NCBI GenBank assembly: GCA_021808665.1
Contig: JAKBBA010000002.1
Span: 124,001 to 188,000, forward strand
Direction: 5' to 3'
Length of the DNA: 64,000 bases
DNA from: Actinomycetes bacterium
GTDB lineage: Bacteria; Actinomycetota; Acidimicrobiia; Acidimicrobiales; Palsa-688
A program made the translations under genes and the position numbers. Under the pieces are notes generated by a model that saw only the letters and a program-made list of their open reading frames with translations, did no database searches and was not told where the DNA came from. Within the stretch, counting starts at the first letter, position 1; each line of letters starts with the position of its first letter. This document shows positions 43,340 through 52,471 of this stretch, in pieces.

Positions 43340-44281
43340 CTAGGCGGTGGCGCTTCGGTTCAGGCCCGCCCGCTCTCCTTTAGCTACGAGCGTCACCGCT
43401 ACCTTGCGGGATGCCTCGTCGATCATCTCGTCGCCGAACATCACCGCCCCCTTGCCGTCGCCCTCCGTGGCTGCGCGGTAGCTTTCCAGGACGTCCCAAG
43501 CCTTGTCGAACGCTTCTTGGGTGGGAGAGAACACCTCGTTTGCGATTCCCACCTGGTCGGGGTGAAGGCTCCACTTGCCGTCGAAGCCGAGGATCTGCGT
43601 TCGTCTGGCGTAGCTGCGGAACCCTTCGGGGTCCCGGACTTTGACGTACGGACCGTCGATTACCTGAAGGCCGTTCGCCCTTCCGGCCATCAGTATCCTG
43701 GCGAAAACGTAGTGGAAGTAGTCCCCAGGGTACTCGGGGATGTCCAAACCTCCCGACAGCGACGGCATCCCCATCGATGCTGACATGTCCACGGGGCCGA
43801 GGATAACCGTCTCAAGGCGAGGCGACGCTGCGCAGATCGCATCCACGTTGATCAGGCCACGGGCCGTCTCGATTTGGGCTTCGATGCCGATGTGGCCTGG
43901 CGGCAGTCCGCAGTTCAGCTCAACCTGGGTGAGAAGCAGGTCCATGGCGACGACCTGGGCGGGGTCTTGCACCTTGGGGAGCATTATCTCGTCGAGTCGC
44001 TCCCCGGCTGACCCGACGACGTCGATGACATCTCCGTAGGTCCAGCGGGTGTCCCAAGCGTTCACTCTCACGCAGAGGACAGCGTCGCCCCAGTCGTTGT
44101 GGCGGATAGCCTCGACCACACGGGCGCGTGAGGATTCTTTCTCCTTGGGGGCCACCGCGTCCTCCAAGTCCAAGAAGTACATGTCAGCACCGAGCGAAGG
44201 TGCTTTGGCGAGGAACTTGTCGCTGGAACCCGGAACAGCGTGACAGGACCGGCGGGGAAGGTGGCGGGAACGTTCAGACAT
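43340..44281 (-). CDS. CitE/HpcH-like lyase, probable malyl-CoA/beta-methylmalyl-CoA lyase
   Basis: TIM-barrel C-C lyase of 313 residues with metal and CoA motifs of the CitE/Mcl group: CHAVPGSSDKFLAKAPSLGAD, LDLEDAVAPKEK, VRVNAWDTRWTYGD, MLPKVQD, IEAQIETARGLINVD, ILGPVDMSASMGMP and GKWSLHPDQV. It would split beta-methylmalyl-CoA or malyl-CoA into glyoxylate plus a CoA ester. A leaderless -10 (TAACAT, six-base spacer) precedes the ATG. Convergent with the long acyl-CoA dehydrogenase. Confidence 0.88.
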   Translation of the reverse strand: MSERSRHLPRRSCHAVPGSSDKFLAKAPSLGADMYFLDLEDAVAPKEKESSRARVVEAIRHNDWGDAVLCVRVNAWDTRWTYGDVIDVVGSAGERLDEIMLPKVQDPAQVVAMDLLLTQVELNCGLPPGHIGIEAQIETARGLINVDAICAASPRLETVILGPVDMSASMGMPSLSGGLDIPEYPGDYFHYVFARILMAGRANGLQVIDGPYVKVRDPEGFRSYARRTQILGFDGKWSLHPDQVGIANEVFSPTQEAFDKAWDVLESYRAATEGDGKGAVMFGDEMIDEASRKVAVTLVAKGERAGLNRSATA

Positions 44282-44303
44282 GCCCGGATGTTAGAAGCCC
44301 CTG

Positions 44304-45512
44304 TCAGCCCTCGACCAGTTCCGCCGGAACTATCTGCTCGCCGAGGAGCCGAGCGAACCTGCGCGGATCACCTCCCACGAAGCTGCGGCACAGGCGGACA
44401 CCATCGATATAGCAGAACGGGTAGGCGCGCCACGTAGGGTCGGTAAGGAACTCGACGGTCTTCGTGGCCCGCTGGCGGGACGTGAGCGCCCAACTCTCGA
44501 CGTAGTCGACAGCCTTGTCGACTGACCACCCCCGGTCGTGGATACCGATAGCGGCGTTACCGCGCACCGACGACAGGACATCACCCGCCGCCGCAACCTC
44601 GGCTACCGTCGCCGAGTCGTACCGTATGCCCAACGGCTTGAAATGGCCTTCGAGGACCACTTCTGGGGCCGGGGAAGCGATCACTTCCAAGGCCAGGTCG
44701 GCGAGGCCTTCGGCGACAAGGCACTGAGGGGTGCCGACGAGGAAGATGCTCTCTTCGAGCTGCTTGTTTCGCCGGACGAGACCGACCTCCTTGCGGGAGT
44801 GCTCGGTGTGGTGACCCGGGTAGGCCTCGTGAGCAACGATGTGTCCGAGCGAAAGTGACAGCACCGGCAGGTCCACGTTCAAAGCGACGCGACTTCGAAG
44901 CCCACCCAGGTAGAAGTTGAAGCCCGACCAGGGCTTGGCGGTGACCACCTCGAAGTCGACGTGCTCGCCCTCAGGTAGGCCGAACACGGCGTCGGTTCTG
45001 GCCCTGAAGTCCTCAGCGAGACTCCTCACGGCGCTGAGGACCATCTCGGGGGGAACCACGTGGCTTTCCCGCCACGCGTTGAAGGTGTCTGCGAGACTCC
45101 CCGGGGATCGTAGTGAGTGGCGGTCGAGAGCGTCGGCTATGCGCCGGTGGGCCTCGGCGAAAAGGTCCTCGTGCTGCCAAGCAGGCCGGACGCCGTAGCA
45201 GGCTTCGATCTCGTCGAGGTAGCCGACCGTCTCCCCGGCCAGCCTGGTAGCACTGGTCATCAGTCCACGCACCTGGGCGGCCAGCCAAACCCTGCGCCTG
45301 TCGGCCACAGTCTGTGTGGAAGCCAACTCGGATAGCAGCAGCCGCGCCCTGTCTGCCAGCTTCGCAGGGTCGGCCGTGGCTCCTGAAGCTACGCGTATGG
45401 CGAGCTCCTCCGGCCCGTAATAGGCGTCGACGAAACCGTCGACGTGACGTCCCAAGGCGAGACCCAGCTTTATGTACTCCTCGACGAGCTCGTCGGCGGT
45501 CATGGCCGCCAC
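44304..45512 (-). CDS. DUF885-type metallopeptidase-like protein
   Basis: Protein of 402 residues with a zinc-binding motif HEAYPGHHTEHSRKE about residue 230 and a downstream Glu in VAEGLADLALE. This is the HExxH-like arrangement seen in the DUF885 group, some of which are carboxypeptidases. N-terminal half is helical (VDAYYGPEELAIRV). No signal peptide. Start ATG at 45512 or 45503. Function beyond peptidase-like is unknown. Confidence 0.8.
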   Translation of the reverse strand: MAAMTADELVEEYIKLGLALGRHVDGFVDAYYGPEELAIRVASGATADPAKLADRARLLLSELASTQTVADRRRVWLAAQVRGLMTSATRLAGETVGYLDEIEACYGVRPAWQHEDLFAEAHRRIADALDRHSLRSPGSLADTFNAWRESHVVPPEMVLSAVRSLAEDFRARTDAVFGLPEGEHVDFEVVTAKPWSGFNFYLGGLRSRVALNVDLPVLSLSLGHIVAHEAYPGHHTEHSRKEVGLVRRNKQLEESIFLVGTPQCLVAEGLADLALEVIASPAPEVVLEGHFKPLGIRYDSATVAEVAAAGDVLSSVRGNAAIGIHDRGWSVDKAVDYVESWALTSRQRATKTVEFLTDPTWRAYPFCYIDGVRLCRSFVGGDPRRFARLLGEQIVPAELVEG

Positions 45513-45540
45513 GTTTGGCCTCCCGACGTGGAGGGTCCCG

Positions 45541-46389
45541 TCACTGGCGTTCCCATATCCGAAGCAGCTCCGGAGCGACGGGACAAGTCGACGATCCCAG
45601 AGCGGCCGACACGGCCGACGCCAAACCGTCGGCGTCAGCCTCGGAAGACTTCCAGGCTCCGAGGGGCCCGACGACCAAACTGAGCAAGTCTGGGGGGACG
45701 ACCTCCGCCGGTCGATCCCAAGGTTCGAGCCCTGAGTTGTCTAGGCACTCTACGAGGGTGTCCCACATAGGCCCTGGAAGCGTGCGCCCTACGCCCGCCA
45801 CCGCCCACACCGGCACCCGCCGGTATGCCGCCGTCGCTGCGATCCCGAGCGAGCCGGGAGCGGCTATCACCCCTCCGGGACCGGCCGCGGAGGCCTCGAC
45901 GAGCACGACGTCAGCGACAACCGCCGCTGTCGCAGCACCCGACGGAGACACCAGAGTCGCTTCGCAGCCCCAGTCACACAACCGACGGACGAAACCCGGA
46001 CCCTGCGAATCCCAGTCAACCACGAGCACTTCGATGTCCCCGCAGCGGCGCAAGGCGGTAGCGATCAGGTCCGGCCATCCGACCACGACAGCGACTCCGA
46101 CACCGTCGAGGAGCTCCGCTAGCGCCGACGAAGTGTCGTCGGCGTCGAGCTGTTGGGCGGCGTCGACCCCCTCACGCTTAGGGTCGGCGGCGCGCAGGAT
46201 ACGCGCGCTGAGCCACCACAGCGGTCCGAGAGCCACGTTACGTTCTATGAGACGCCTGCACGCCGTGACCAAACCCTCCGGCTGGACAGATGCAAGCTCT
46301 ATAAGGGCGTGAGCAGCTTCCGCAGCGACCAGCGCAGGGTCGGCGCCTCGGGCCTGAGAGATGTAACGAAGCCGCTCCACAGGATTCAT
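45541..46389 (-). CDS. eIF-2B-like (IF-2B/MtnA superfamily) protein
   Basis: Protein of 282 residues. The N-terminal half is helical (ERLRYISQARGADPALVAAEAAHALIEL). The C-terminal half has the eIF2B/MtnA Rossmann-like pattern: VVDWDSQGPGFVRRLCDWGCEATLV, DVVLVEASAAGPGGVIAAPGSLGIAATAAYRRVPVWAVAGVGR. The usual catalytic Cys/Asp of MtnA isomerase is not evident, so sugar-phosphate binding may be kept without isomerase activity. Role unknown. It starts with ATG behind AAGGGGAGC and is 28 bp upstream of the DUF885 gene on the same strand. Confidence 0.72.
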   Translation of the reverse strand: MNPVERLRYISQARGADPALVAAEAAHALIELASVQPEGLVTACRRLIERNVALGPLWWLSARILRAADPKREGVDAAQQLDADDTSSALAELLDGVGVAVVVGWPDLIATALRRCGDIEVLVVDWDSQGPGFVRRLCDWGCEATLVSPSGAATAAVVADVVLVEASAAGPGGVIAAPGSLGIAATAAYRRVPVWAVAGVGRTLPGPMWDTLVECLDNSGLEPWDRPAEVVPPDLLSLVVGPLGAWKSSEADADGLASAVSAALGSSTCPVAPELLRIWERQ

Positions 46390-46441
46390 CGGGCTCCCCT
46401 TCGGGCTGCGCTCACAATTGGCGTCGAAGGAAGCTCCGGCA

Positions 46442-47104
46442 TCACCGTCCGCCTGGCTGGAAGACCATCAGGTAGACGGCTGCGACCACCAAAAGGTTGA
46501 AACCCGCCCACCCGGCGTTGACGAACCTCTCGTAGCGGCGCAGGTCGGCTACCTCCTGAGCGTTCGACCTGGGAGCCGGCGGCGCGGCGGCCACGTCGAC
46601 TGCTCCTTCAGATCCTTCCGGCGATGCCGGCGCTGGCGCGCCCGCTACCGGCCGGGAGGCCGGCCTCGGGCCACCCGCCTGCTGCACTCCCGGAGTCTCG
46701 CACATGCCGCAGTCCCCGCAATCCCCGCAACTTGGCGATCTGGCCGGGTCCTCCAAGCGCTTGACGACCTCGAGGTGCTTGGCTTGGTTCGGTCGGATCC
46801 ACCCGTGAAGCACACCGATCGCCACAAGGTAGACACCGAAAGCCGCCGAAACCCACGGCGAGGAGAACTTGATAGTCGAATGGCTCGCAGCCACCGCCCC
46901 TACACCGAAGAGGAGCGCTGCGTATATGAGCATCTCCGCAAGGCCCGACACCAGCCTGTTGACCTCGAGCACGGCGCTCGTACCTCCGTCGGGCCTGCGG
47001 GCAGCGAGAGAAGAGTAGAGACCGTTGTAGGCGACCGCCCCGAAACCGCCAATGGCGCACAGGACGTGGAGCGAAACGAGGATCTCGAAGCCGGTACCCA
47101 TCAC
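46442..47104 (-). CDS. Four-helix membrane protein with a CxxCxxCxxC loop (DUF2269-like)
   Basis: Membrane protein of 220 residues: three hydrophobic helices in the first 110 residues (LVSLHVLCAIGGFGAVAYNGL, LIYAALLFGVGAVAA, WVSAAFGVYLVAIGVLHGW). A long soluble loop contains CGDCGDCGMC, then a Pro/Ala-rich stretch, and a final helix (AGWAGFNLLVVAAVYLMVF). Helix layout resembles DUF2269-type proteins. The tetra-cysteine loop could bind a metal or Fe-S cluster; this is inference. Confidence 0.7.
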   Translation of the reverse strand: MMGTGFEILVSLHVLCAIGGFGAVAYNGLYSSLAARRPDGGTSAVLEVNRLVSGLAEMLIYAALLFGVGAVAASHSTIKFSSPWVSAAFGVYLVAIGVLHGWIRPNQAKHLEVVKRLEDPARSPSCGDCGDCGMCETPGVQQAGGPRPASRPVAGAPAPASPEGSEGAVDVAAAPPAPRSNAQEVADLRRYERFVNAGWAGFNLLVVAAVYLMVFQPGGR

Positions 47105-47167
47105 CTACGAAGGTAGCCGCGCCGGGAGGCTTCAGCCCACCGTGGTCGCTCCTCGTTATTCGTAGGC

Positions 47168-48565
47168 CTAGTGGACGATCCCCCCGCGGGTCATAGCCTC
47201 GACGTCGAGAGCCCGGTCGACTTCCTCCTCGCTTAGCAGGCCGCGCTCCAACACGACGCTGCGCAGATCCTTGCCTTCGGCCAGCGACGTCTTGATGACC
47301 TTCGCCGCTTCCTCGTAGCCGATGTAGGGATTAAGAGCGGTACCTATCGAAGGTGACGACAGGGCGTAGGTACGGCAGCGGGCGACGTCAGCCTCGATGC
47401 CGGATATGCACTTGTCGGCGAATACGACGCTGACAGCGCTGACCAGCCTTATAGATTCCAGAAGGTTTCGGGCGATAACCGGCAGCATCACGTTGAGCTC
47501 CAAGTTGCCAGCTGCCCCGCCGAAGGCGACGGCAGCGTCGTTGCCGATCACCTGGGCGACGACTTGCGACACGGCTTCGGGTATCACCGGGTTCACCTTG
47601 CCGGGCATGATCGACGAGCCCGGCTGCAGATCAGGAATGCGTATCTCGGCGAGACCGGTCCTCGGGCCGCTTCCCATCCAGCGCAGGTCGGTTGCGCACT
47701 TATACAGCGATACTGCGACCGTCCTGACCACGCCGGAAGCTTCGACGAGCGCATCCCTAGCGCCTTGGGCCTCGAAGTGGTTTCGGGCCTCCACGAAGCG
47801 TATGCCACGCGCCTGGGAGAGCCTGGCGATCACGCCCGGCGCGAACTCCGCCGGGGCGTTGATCCCGGTGCCGACGGCGGTGCCGCCGAGAGGCAGCTCA
47901 GCCACACGCGGCAGGCAGGCGGCCAGCCTTTCGACGCCGTAGCTGACAGCCGCAGCGTAACCCCCGAACTCCTGACCGAGAGTGACGGGGGTTGCGTCCA
48001 TAAGGTGGGTGCGTCCGGACTTGACTACCGAAGCGAACTCGTCCGCTTTGGCACTTAGCGCCGAGGCGAGATGCCCGAGGGCGGGGATCAGCTTGTCGGT
48101 GATCTCCGTTGCAGCGGCAACGTGTATCGCCGAGGGGAACACGTCGTTCGAGGACTGCGAAGCGTTGACGTGGTCGTTGGGGTGGACCCGCTCTCCGAGC
48201 TTCGCTGTGGCTAACGTGGCGAGAACCTCGTTCATGTTCATGTTCGTCGACGTTCCCGATCCTGTCTGGTAGACGTCTATCGGGAATTCCCCTGAGTGAC
48301 CGCCAGCGGAGACCTCGCCGGCAGCCTCTTCGATAGCGCGGGCGATCGGCTCGGGGATCACGTGAATCTCGGCGTTCACTGACGCTGCTGCGCCCTTGAT
48401 AGCCGCGAGCGCCGATATCAGCGACGCTTCGACGCGCGTGCCGGAGATGGGGAAGTTCTCGACGGCCCGCTGGGTCTGGGCCTGCCACAATGCTTCGGCT
48501 GGAACCCGTACCTCTCCCATCGAGTCGTGCTCTACGCGAAATGCTGCCTCGGCTTGGTTGGTCAC
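47168..48565 (-). CDS. fumC: Fumarate hydratase class II
   Basis: TCA-cycle enzyme interconverting fumarate and malate, 465 residues. Signatures: [82 protein letters not shown] and [12 protein letters not shown]. The GTG at 48565 is chosen over the longer frame because TATCTT lies six bases upstream, fitting a leaderless promoter, and because residues match the family from there on. Divergent from the F420-type oxidoreductase. Confidence 0.96.
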   Translation of the reverse strand: MTNQAEAAFRVEHDSMGEVRVPAEALWQAQTQRAVENFPISGTRVEASLISALAAIKGAAASVNAEIHVIPEPIARAIEEAAGEVSAGGHSGEFPIDVYQTGSGTSTNMNMNEVLATLATAKLGERVHPNDHVNASQSSNDVFPSAIHVAAATEITDKLIPALGHLASALSAKADEFASVVKSGRTHLMDATPVTLGQEFGGYAAAVSYGVERLAACLPRVAELPLGGTAVGTGINAPAEFAPGVIARLSQARGIRFVEARNHFEAQGARDALVEASGVVRTVAVSLYKCATDLRWMGSGPRTGLAEIRIPDLQPGSSIMPGKVNPVIPEAVSQVVAQVIGNDAAVAFGGAAGNLELNVMLPVIARNLLESIRLVSAVSVVFADKCISGIEADVARCRTYALSSPSIGTALNPYIGYEEAAKVIKTSLAEGKDLRSVVLERGLLSEEEVDRALDVEAMTRGGIVH

Positions 48566-48696
48566 ACGGCGAAGATAACGCGGCGGGCTGGCGGATCTCC
48601 ACCCGGATCGTCCACGATCCCCCGGGGTGCTCGACCCGGATCGGTCACGGGAACGTCCACGACAGGATCCCGACCCTAGTGGCGTAGCATGATCGC

Positions 48697-49623
48697 ATGA
48701 GAATAGGTATCCACGTCGGAGTTTCCGGGCGTTCAGGCAACGCCATCGACGAGCTAATCGACGAAGCCAGACAGGCCCAGACAGCCGGATTGGATTTCTG
48801 GATGCCCCAGATGTCCGACGTCGACGCTTTGAGCGCCCTGGCTGTGGTCGGCCGGGAAGTGCAGGGGGTTCAGCTGGGAACTGCGGTAGTGCCAACCTAC
48901 CCCCGACACCCGATGGTGATGGCCATGCAGGCCCTCACCGTTCAGGCGGCGACCGGGGGACGTCTCACCCTTGGCATCGGACTCTCGCACCGGGTGGTCA
49001 TAGAAGGTGCCTACGGGCTTTCCTACGACAAGCCTGTCCGCCACATGCGCGAGTACCTGAATATCCTGATGCCGCTCCTGCACGACGGCCGAGCGGACGT
49101 CACTGGCGAGGAACTGAGCGCCCACACCTTCTCGGCGATGAAGCCGGCCGGGTCCACTCCCCCATCGGTCATCGTCGCCGCCCTTGGATCCCAGATGCTC
49201 AACCTCGCAGGCTCCCTCGCCGACGGCACGGCGCTTTGGATGGTCGGGCCGAGGACGATCGAGACGCACATCGTCCCGAAGATCACCGCCGCCGCCCAAC
49301 GGTCTGGCAGGCCGGACCCTCAGGTAGTCGTCGGGCTTCCGGTGTCGGTAACTGCGGATCCTGACGCGGCGAGGGCGAGAGCGGCGGAGATTTTTGGCTT
49401 CTACAACAACCTTCCCTCGTACCGGGCGATGCTCGACATCGAAGGAGCGGAAGGCCCCGCTGACGTTGCGATCGTCGGAGACGAGGCGACGGTTCGCTCA
49501 GCGCTTCTACGCCTAGGCGAGATCGGGGCGACGGCGCTGAGCCTGCCGGTCTTCGGCACCAGCGACGAGCGCAAAGCCACGATGAACCTCCTCGCCGAGC
49601 TGGCAGCGACGGTCGGGGCGTGA
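48697..49623 (+). CDS. F420-dependent luciferase-like (LLM) oxidoreductase
   Basis: Protein of 308 residues. Landmarks are [67 protein letters not shown] and [22 protein letters not shown]. Resembles a mycobacterial F420-dependent LLM group. TAGCAT six bases before the ATG suggests a leaderless start. Its stop overlaps the start of the next gene (GTGA), so both probably form one operon. Confidence 0.9.
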   Translation: MRIGIHVGVSGRSGNAIDELIDEARQAQTAGLDFWMPQMSDVDALSALAVVGREVQGVQLGTAVVPTYPRHPMVMAMQALTVQAATGGRLTLGIGLSHRVVIEGAYGLSYDKPVRHMREYLNILMPLLHDGRADVTGEELSAHTFSAMKPAGSTPPSVIVAALGSQMLNLAGSLADGTALWMVGPRTIETHIVPKITAAAQRSGRPDPQVVVGLPVSVTADPDAARARAAEIFGFYNNLPSYRAMLDIEGAEGPADVAIVGDEATVRSALLRLGEIGATALSLPVFGTSDERKATMNLLAELAATVGA

Positions 49624-50558
49624 AAGCGGCCACCGTCGCAGACGGGCGGATCGAGGTCCGGGAGCACCCGGACCCGGTCCCCGGGTACGGGCAGGTGTTG
49701 GTAAGGGTCAGGGCAGCCGGGCTTAACGGCGCCGACCTTATCCAGATGAGAGGCCACTACCCGGCGCCGCCTGGCAGTCCGCCGGACATCCCAGGCCTGG
49801 AACTGGCCGGGGATGTGATAGCCCTAGGCCCAGGCGCCACCCGCTTCCGCACCGGAGACCGGGTAATGGCAGTGGTCGGAGGCGGAGGCCAAGCCGAGCT
49901 GGCCGTCGTGCACGAACGCGAGGCGATGCCCGTTCCGGCCGGCACCGGCTGGCCCGAAGCTGGGGGCTTCCCGGAGGTTTTCACCACGGCGCACGACGCG
50001 CTGTTCACTCAGGCCGATCTGGCGATGGGCGAACGGCTCCTCGTGCAGGGCGCCGCTGGAGGCGTCGGCACCGCAGGAGTCCAGTTGGGGGTGGCGGCTG
50101 GGGCTGCTGTCGTAGCTTCGGTGAGGGACCCGGCTCGCCGGGAGGACGTAGCGCGCTTGGGAGCGTTGGCGGTCTCCCCCGACGACGTGGCCGTCAACGG
50201 TCCTTACGACGTTGTCCTGGAGTTGGTCGGGGGGCCCAACATAACCACCGACCTTCAAGCTCTCGGCGTTGGCGGCCGGGTCGCGGTCATCGGAACCGGG
50301 GCCGGCACGACAGCCGACTTGGACCTTAGAGTCCTGATGGGCAAGCGGGCGCGGATCCACGGTTCGACGCTTCGAGCCCGGCCGATGGAAGCCAAGGCTC
50401 GCGCAGCGAGGCTCGTAGAGGCCCACGTCATACCTCTGCTCGCTCGCGGGGCGTTGAAAGTCCCGGTCTGCGACACCTTCAGTCTCGACGACGCTCCCCT
50501 AGCCTACGAGCGTTTCGCCGCCGGCTCCAAGTTCGGCAAGATAGTCCTGCTCGCCTAA
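49620..50558 (+). CDS. Quinone oxidoreductase-like medium-chain dehydrogenase
   Basis: NAD(P)H-dependent medium-chain dehydrogenase of 312 residues, zeta-crystallin/QOR type, without the catalytic zinc cysteine. Visible are VRVRAAGLNGADLIQMRGHYPAPPG, IPGLELAGDVIALG, the nucleotide motif VQGAAGGVGTAGVQLG and a C-terminal VCDTFSLDDAPLAYERFAAGSKFGKIVLL. It probably reduces a quinone or enone. Coupled to the upstream F420-type oxidoreductase. Confidence 0.9.
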   Translation: MKAATVADGRIEVREHPDPVPGYGQVLVRVRAAGLNGADLIQMRGHYPAPPGSPPDIPGLELAGDVIALGPGATRFRTGDRVMAVVGGGGQAELAVVHEREAMPVPAGTGWPEAGGFPEVFTTAHDALFTQADLAMGERLLVQGAAGGVGTAGVQLGVAAGAAVVASVRDPARREDVARLGALAVSPDDVAVNGPYDVVLELVGGPNITTDLQALGVGGRVAVIGTGAGTTADLDLRVLMGKRARIHGSTLRARPMEAKARAARLVEAHVIPLLARGALKVPVCDTFSLDDAPLAYERFAAGSKFGKIVLLA

Positions 50559-50640
50559 GGCGCACGGGGATACAAACCTCCGCGGGCGCTCCTGGCATTT
50601 CAGGGTGGCAACTAAGAGATACCTCTGCAGGGCTGCCAGG

Positions 50641-51021
50641 TCAACGGTTGCGGCGGGCCAAGGCCACGAAAGTGGCCTCCGCAACGCCGAGAAGCCATCC
50701 GGCCAGCAGCGCCAACGCCCACGTCCACGAGCCGGCTAGCCCTACGACCAAGATGATCACGGCTACGCTCGCCGTCAGGGCCATGGCGTAACCACCCAGC
50801 ACCCTCTGATCCCCCCGATCCTCCCGGAACCGGCGCGGCTCGGGGGCGGCGATTCGGAGCATCGGCAGGTCGACTCGAAGCTCGTCAAGCTCCTCTAGCT
50901 CAGACGCGGCTAACGCAGCCTCGATGCGCCTGGCGTACTCGTCGGTGTCCAGACGGCCAGCGGCGCAGTGGCGACCAAGCTCTTCGATGGTCCTACGTCT
51001 GTCGGCGTCTGATGCTCTCAT
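50641..51021 (-). CDS. DUF1707 SHOCT-like small membrane protein
   Basis: Protein of 126 residues beginning with the DUF1707 motif (MRASDADRRRTIEELGRHCAAGRLDTDEYARRIEAAL), a helical domain common in Actinobacteria, followed by a charged linker and two transmembrane helices (LTASVAVIILVVGLAG and WALALLAGWLLGVAEATFVAL). Function unknown. Nine bases after the EamA-type transporter gene on the same strand; probably co-transcribed. Confidence 0.85.
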   Translation of the reverse strand: MRASDADRRRTIEELGRHCAAGRLDTDEYARRIEAALAASELEELDELRVDLPMLRIAAPEPRRFREDRGDQRVLGGYAMALTASVAVIILVVGLAGSWTWALALLAGWLLGVAEATFVALARRNR

Positions 51022-51029
51022 AGCCCAAA

Positions 51030-51884
51030 TCAGGCTACCGGTCCTGCAACCAAACCTTCATTGCGCGCAAGGACAATGACACCGGCCACCATGGACCCAA
51101 GAGCTACCAGCTCAGCTGCCAAGGCCAAGGGGGAGGTGTCGACGCTCTCTCGAAACGCCGCGACTCCGATGACGATGCTGACGATGGGGTCCACGACGGT
51201 CAGCGCCGGCAGCGACAGGTCCAAAGCACCAGCCTGGAAGGCGCTCTGAGCGAGGAGCATCCCACCCACCCCGAGAACGGCCAGGGCATAGAGCTGCCAG
51301 TGCAAAAACACGTCGAGCAGGCCCCGGTCGAGGATGTGCGCCGTAGTCTTGGTCAAAGCGGCAGCTCCCCCGTAGACCAGGCCGGCCGCGGAGCCCAAGG
51401 CCACGGCCCGGCGCCGCGAAGCGGGGCCTCTTCCCCACGACACCAAACCGGCTGCCCCTAGCACCACGACACACAGGAGAACCACCCAGCTTGGGCTACC
51501 AGGGTTGCTGTTACCGGCGGCTGGCGCTGCAACGGCTAGGAACACCGCCAGCCCGGCGCAGACCGCGACCGTTCCGATCCAGTCGCTCGAAGCCAGCCTA
51601 CGTCCGCTGAGGGCCGCTCCAAGAGGAAGAGCGAACAAAAGCCCCGAAACGAGCAGAGTCTGGACCATGACGATCGGACCGTGGCCCAAAGCGACGAACT
51701 GAAGAACGTACCCTGCGACGTCGCACGCAACCCCGAAAAGCCAGATCCTGCTACGGGCCAGGCGGACCAGGAGACCCAGTTCGATGCTCTCCGCTGCCGG
51801 CTCCCCGGCGGTACCGCGATGCTGGAAAACCGACGCAAGTGCGTACATTAGGGCGCTGGCCAGAGCGCTCAGCACAGCGAGCAT
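51030..51884 (-). CDS. DMT/EamA-like or NIPA-like transporter
   Basis: Integral membrane protein of 284 residues with about nine hydrophobic helices: LSALASALMYALASVFQHRG, YVLQFVALGHGPIVMVQTLLVSGLLFALPLG, WIGTVAVCAGLAVFLAVAAP, and PALTVVDPIVSIVIGVAAFRE near the C-terminus. It fits the drug/metabolite transporter superfamily, closest in layout to the DMT proteins of Actinobacteria related to NIPA. Substrate unknown. TAGCCT with a six-base spacer precedes the ATG (leaderless). Confidence 0.85.
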   Translation of the reverse strand: MLAVLSALASALMYALASVFQHRGTAGEPAAESIELGLLVRLARSRIWLFGVACDVAGYVLQFVALGHGPIVMVQTLLVSGLLFALPLGAALSGRRLASSDWIGTVAVCAGLAVFLAVAAPAAGNSNPGSPSWVVLLCVVVLGAAGLVSWGRGPASRRRAVALGSAAGLVYGGAAALTKTTAHILDRGLLDVFLHWQLYALAVLGVGGMLLAQSAFQAGALDLSLPALTVVDPIVSIVIGVAAFRESVDTSPLALAAELVALGSMVAGVIVLARNEGLVAGPVA

Positions 51885-51920
51885 GCCCCGAGGCTATCCG
51901 GCCTGGCAGAATGTGGGTGT

Positions 51921-52001
51921 GGGCGCGTGGTGGAATGGCAGACACAGCGGGCTTAAACCCTGCGGCCTCACGGCGTGAGGGTTCGAATCCCTCCGCGCCC
52001 A
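51921..52001 (+). tRNA. tRNA-Leu (anticodon UAA)
   Basis: An 81-base cloverleaf. Acceptor stem GGGCGCG pairs with CGCGCCC, discriminator A at 52001. The anticodon stem GCGGG/CCTGC closes the loop CTTAAAC with anticodon TAA. A long class II variable arm (GGCCTCACGGCGTGAGG region) and the T-loop GTTCGAATC are present. No encoded CCA. It marks the boundary between conserved chromosome on the left and accessory DNA on the right. Confidence 0.96.
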
Positions 52002-52471
52002 CTCCGGATTTGCCCATAAAAGTCCTGGTCACGGCACTGCCTGTCGCTCGCGGGTCCGTCCTAGGACCCGAATAGGACCCAGACTTCTCGGGACTAGGCG
52101 TCTTGACGGGCGTCTTGACAGCATCGGGTTGGATCCCCGCCCCGCCAGTTCCCCCGCCGCGCTGAGGGTTCACGATCCCTCTCGAACCGCCCGCCAGGAA
52201 GCCCGGAACCCAAACGTCAGCAGCAGAGGCAGAGCCTCAGCATCACAACGCTGACTTCGCCGACTTAGATCGTCAGGGGGAGGTAGCCAACTCATTTCTT
52301 CTCGCTTGTTTGGCATGGAATGCGTTAAATGTCGCAGGTAGAGTTCGGGCCCTGGCATGGTTCTTGCCAGCTGTGGTCTTCCTCACTGTGTGGGCGGTTG
52401 AGAGGCCTGCTCCGGGCCGGCACCAGCGGTGACGTCCAAGGCTGTCACACCTCTCAGGCACACTTGACGCC
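52002..52471. other. Gene-free stretch behind tRNA-Leu with repeats; possible attachment region
   Basis: No convincing gene in 470 bp. It contains a 10-bp palindrome GTCCTAGGAC (52058-52067), two TAGGACCC copies (52062-52069 and 52073-52080) and a tandem 11-bp repeat GGCGTCTTGAC (52097-52107 and 52109-52119). Repeats beside a tRNA 3' end are what integrase arm sites look like, and the gene content switches to mobile-element functions right after. No second copy of the tRNA end was found in the window, so the attachment interpretation is inference. Confidence 0.4.

Noticed and set aside
43317..43340. CTAGGC...GCCTAG inverted repeat between convergent genes
   Set aside because: Short and imperfect, no T-run; too weak to call a terminator.
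51751..52173. Minus-strand frame reading VGAEGFEPSRREAAGFKPAV across the tRNA-Leu, with a VKTPVKTP segment upstream
   Set aside because: The GAEGFEPS pattern is the well-known false translation of a reversed tRNA, and VKTPVKTP comes from the tandem 11-bp DNA repeat. It looks like an integrase tail but has no domain.
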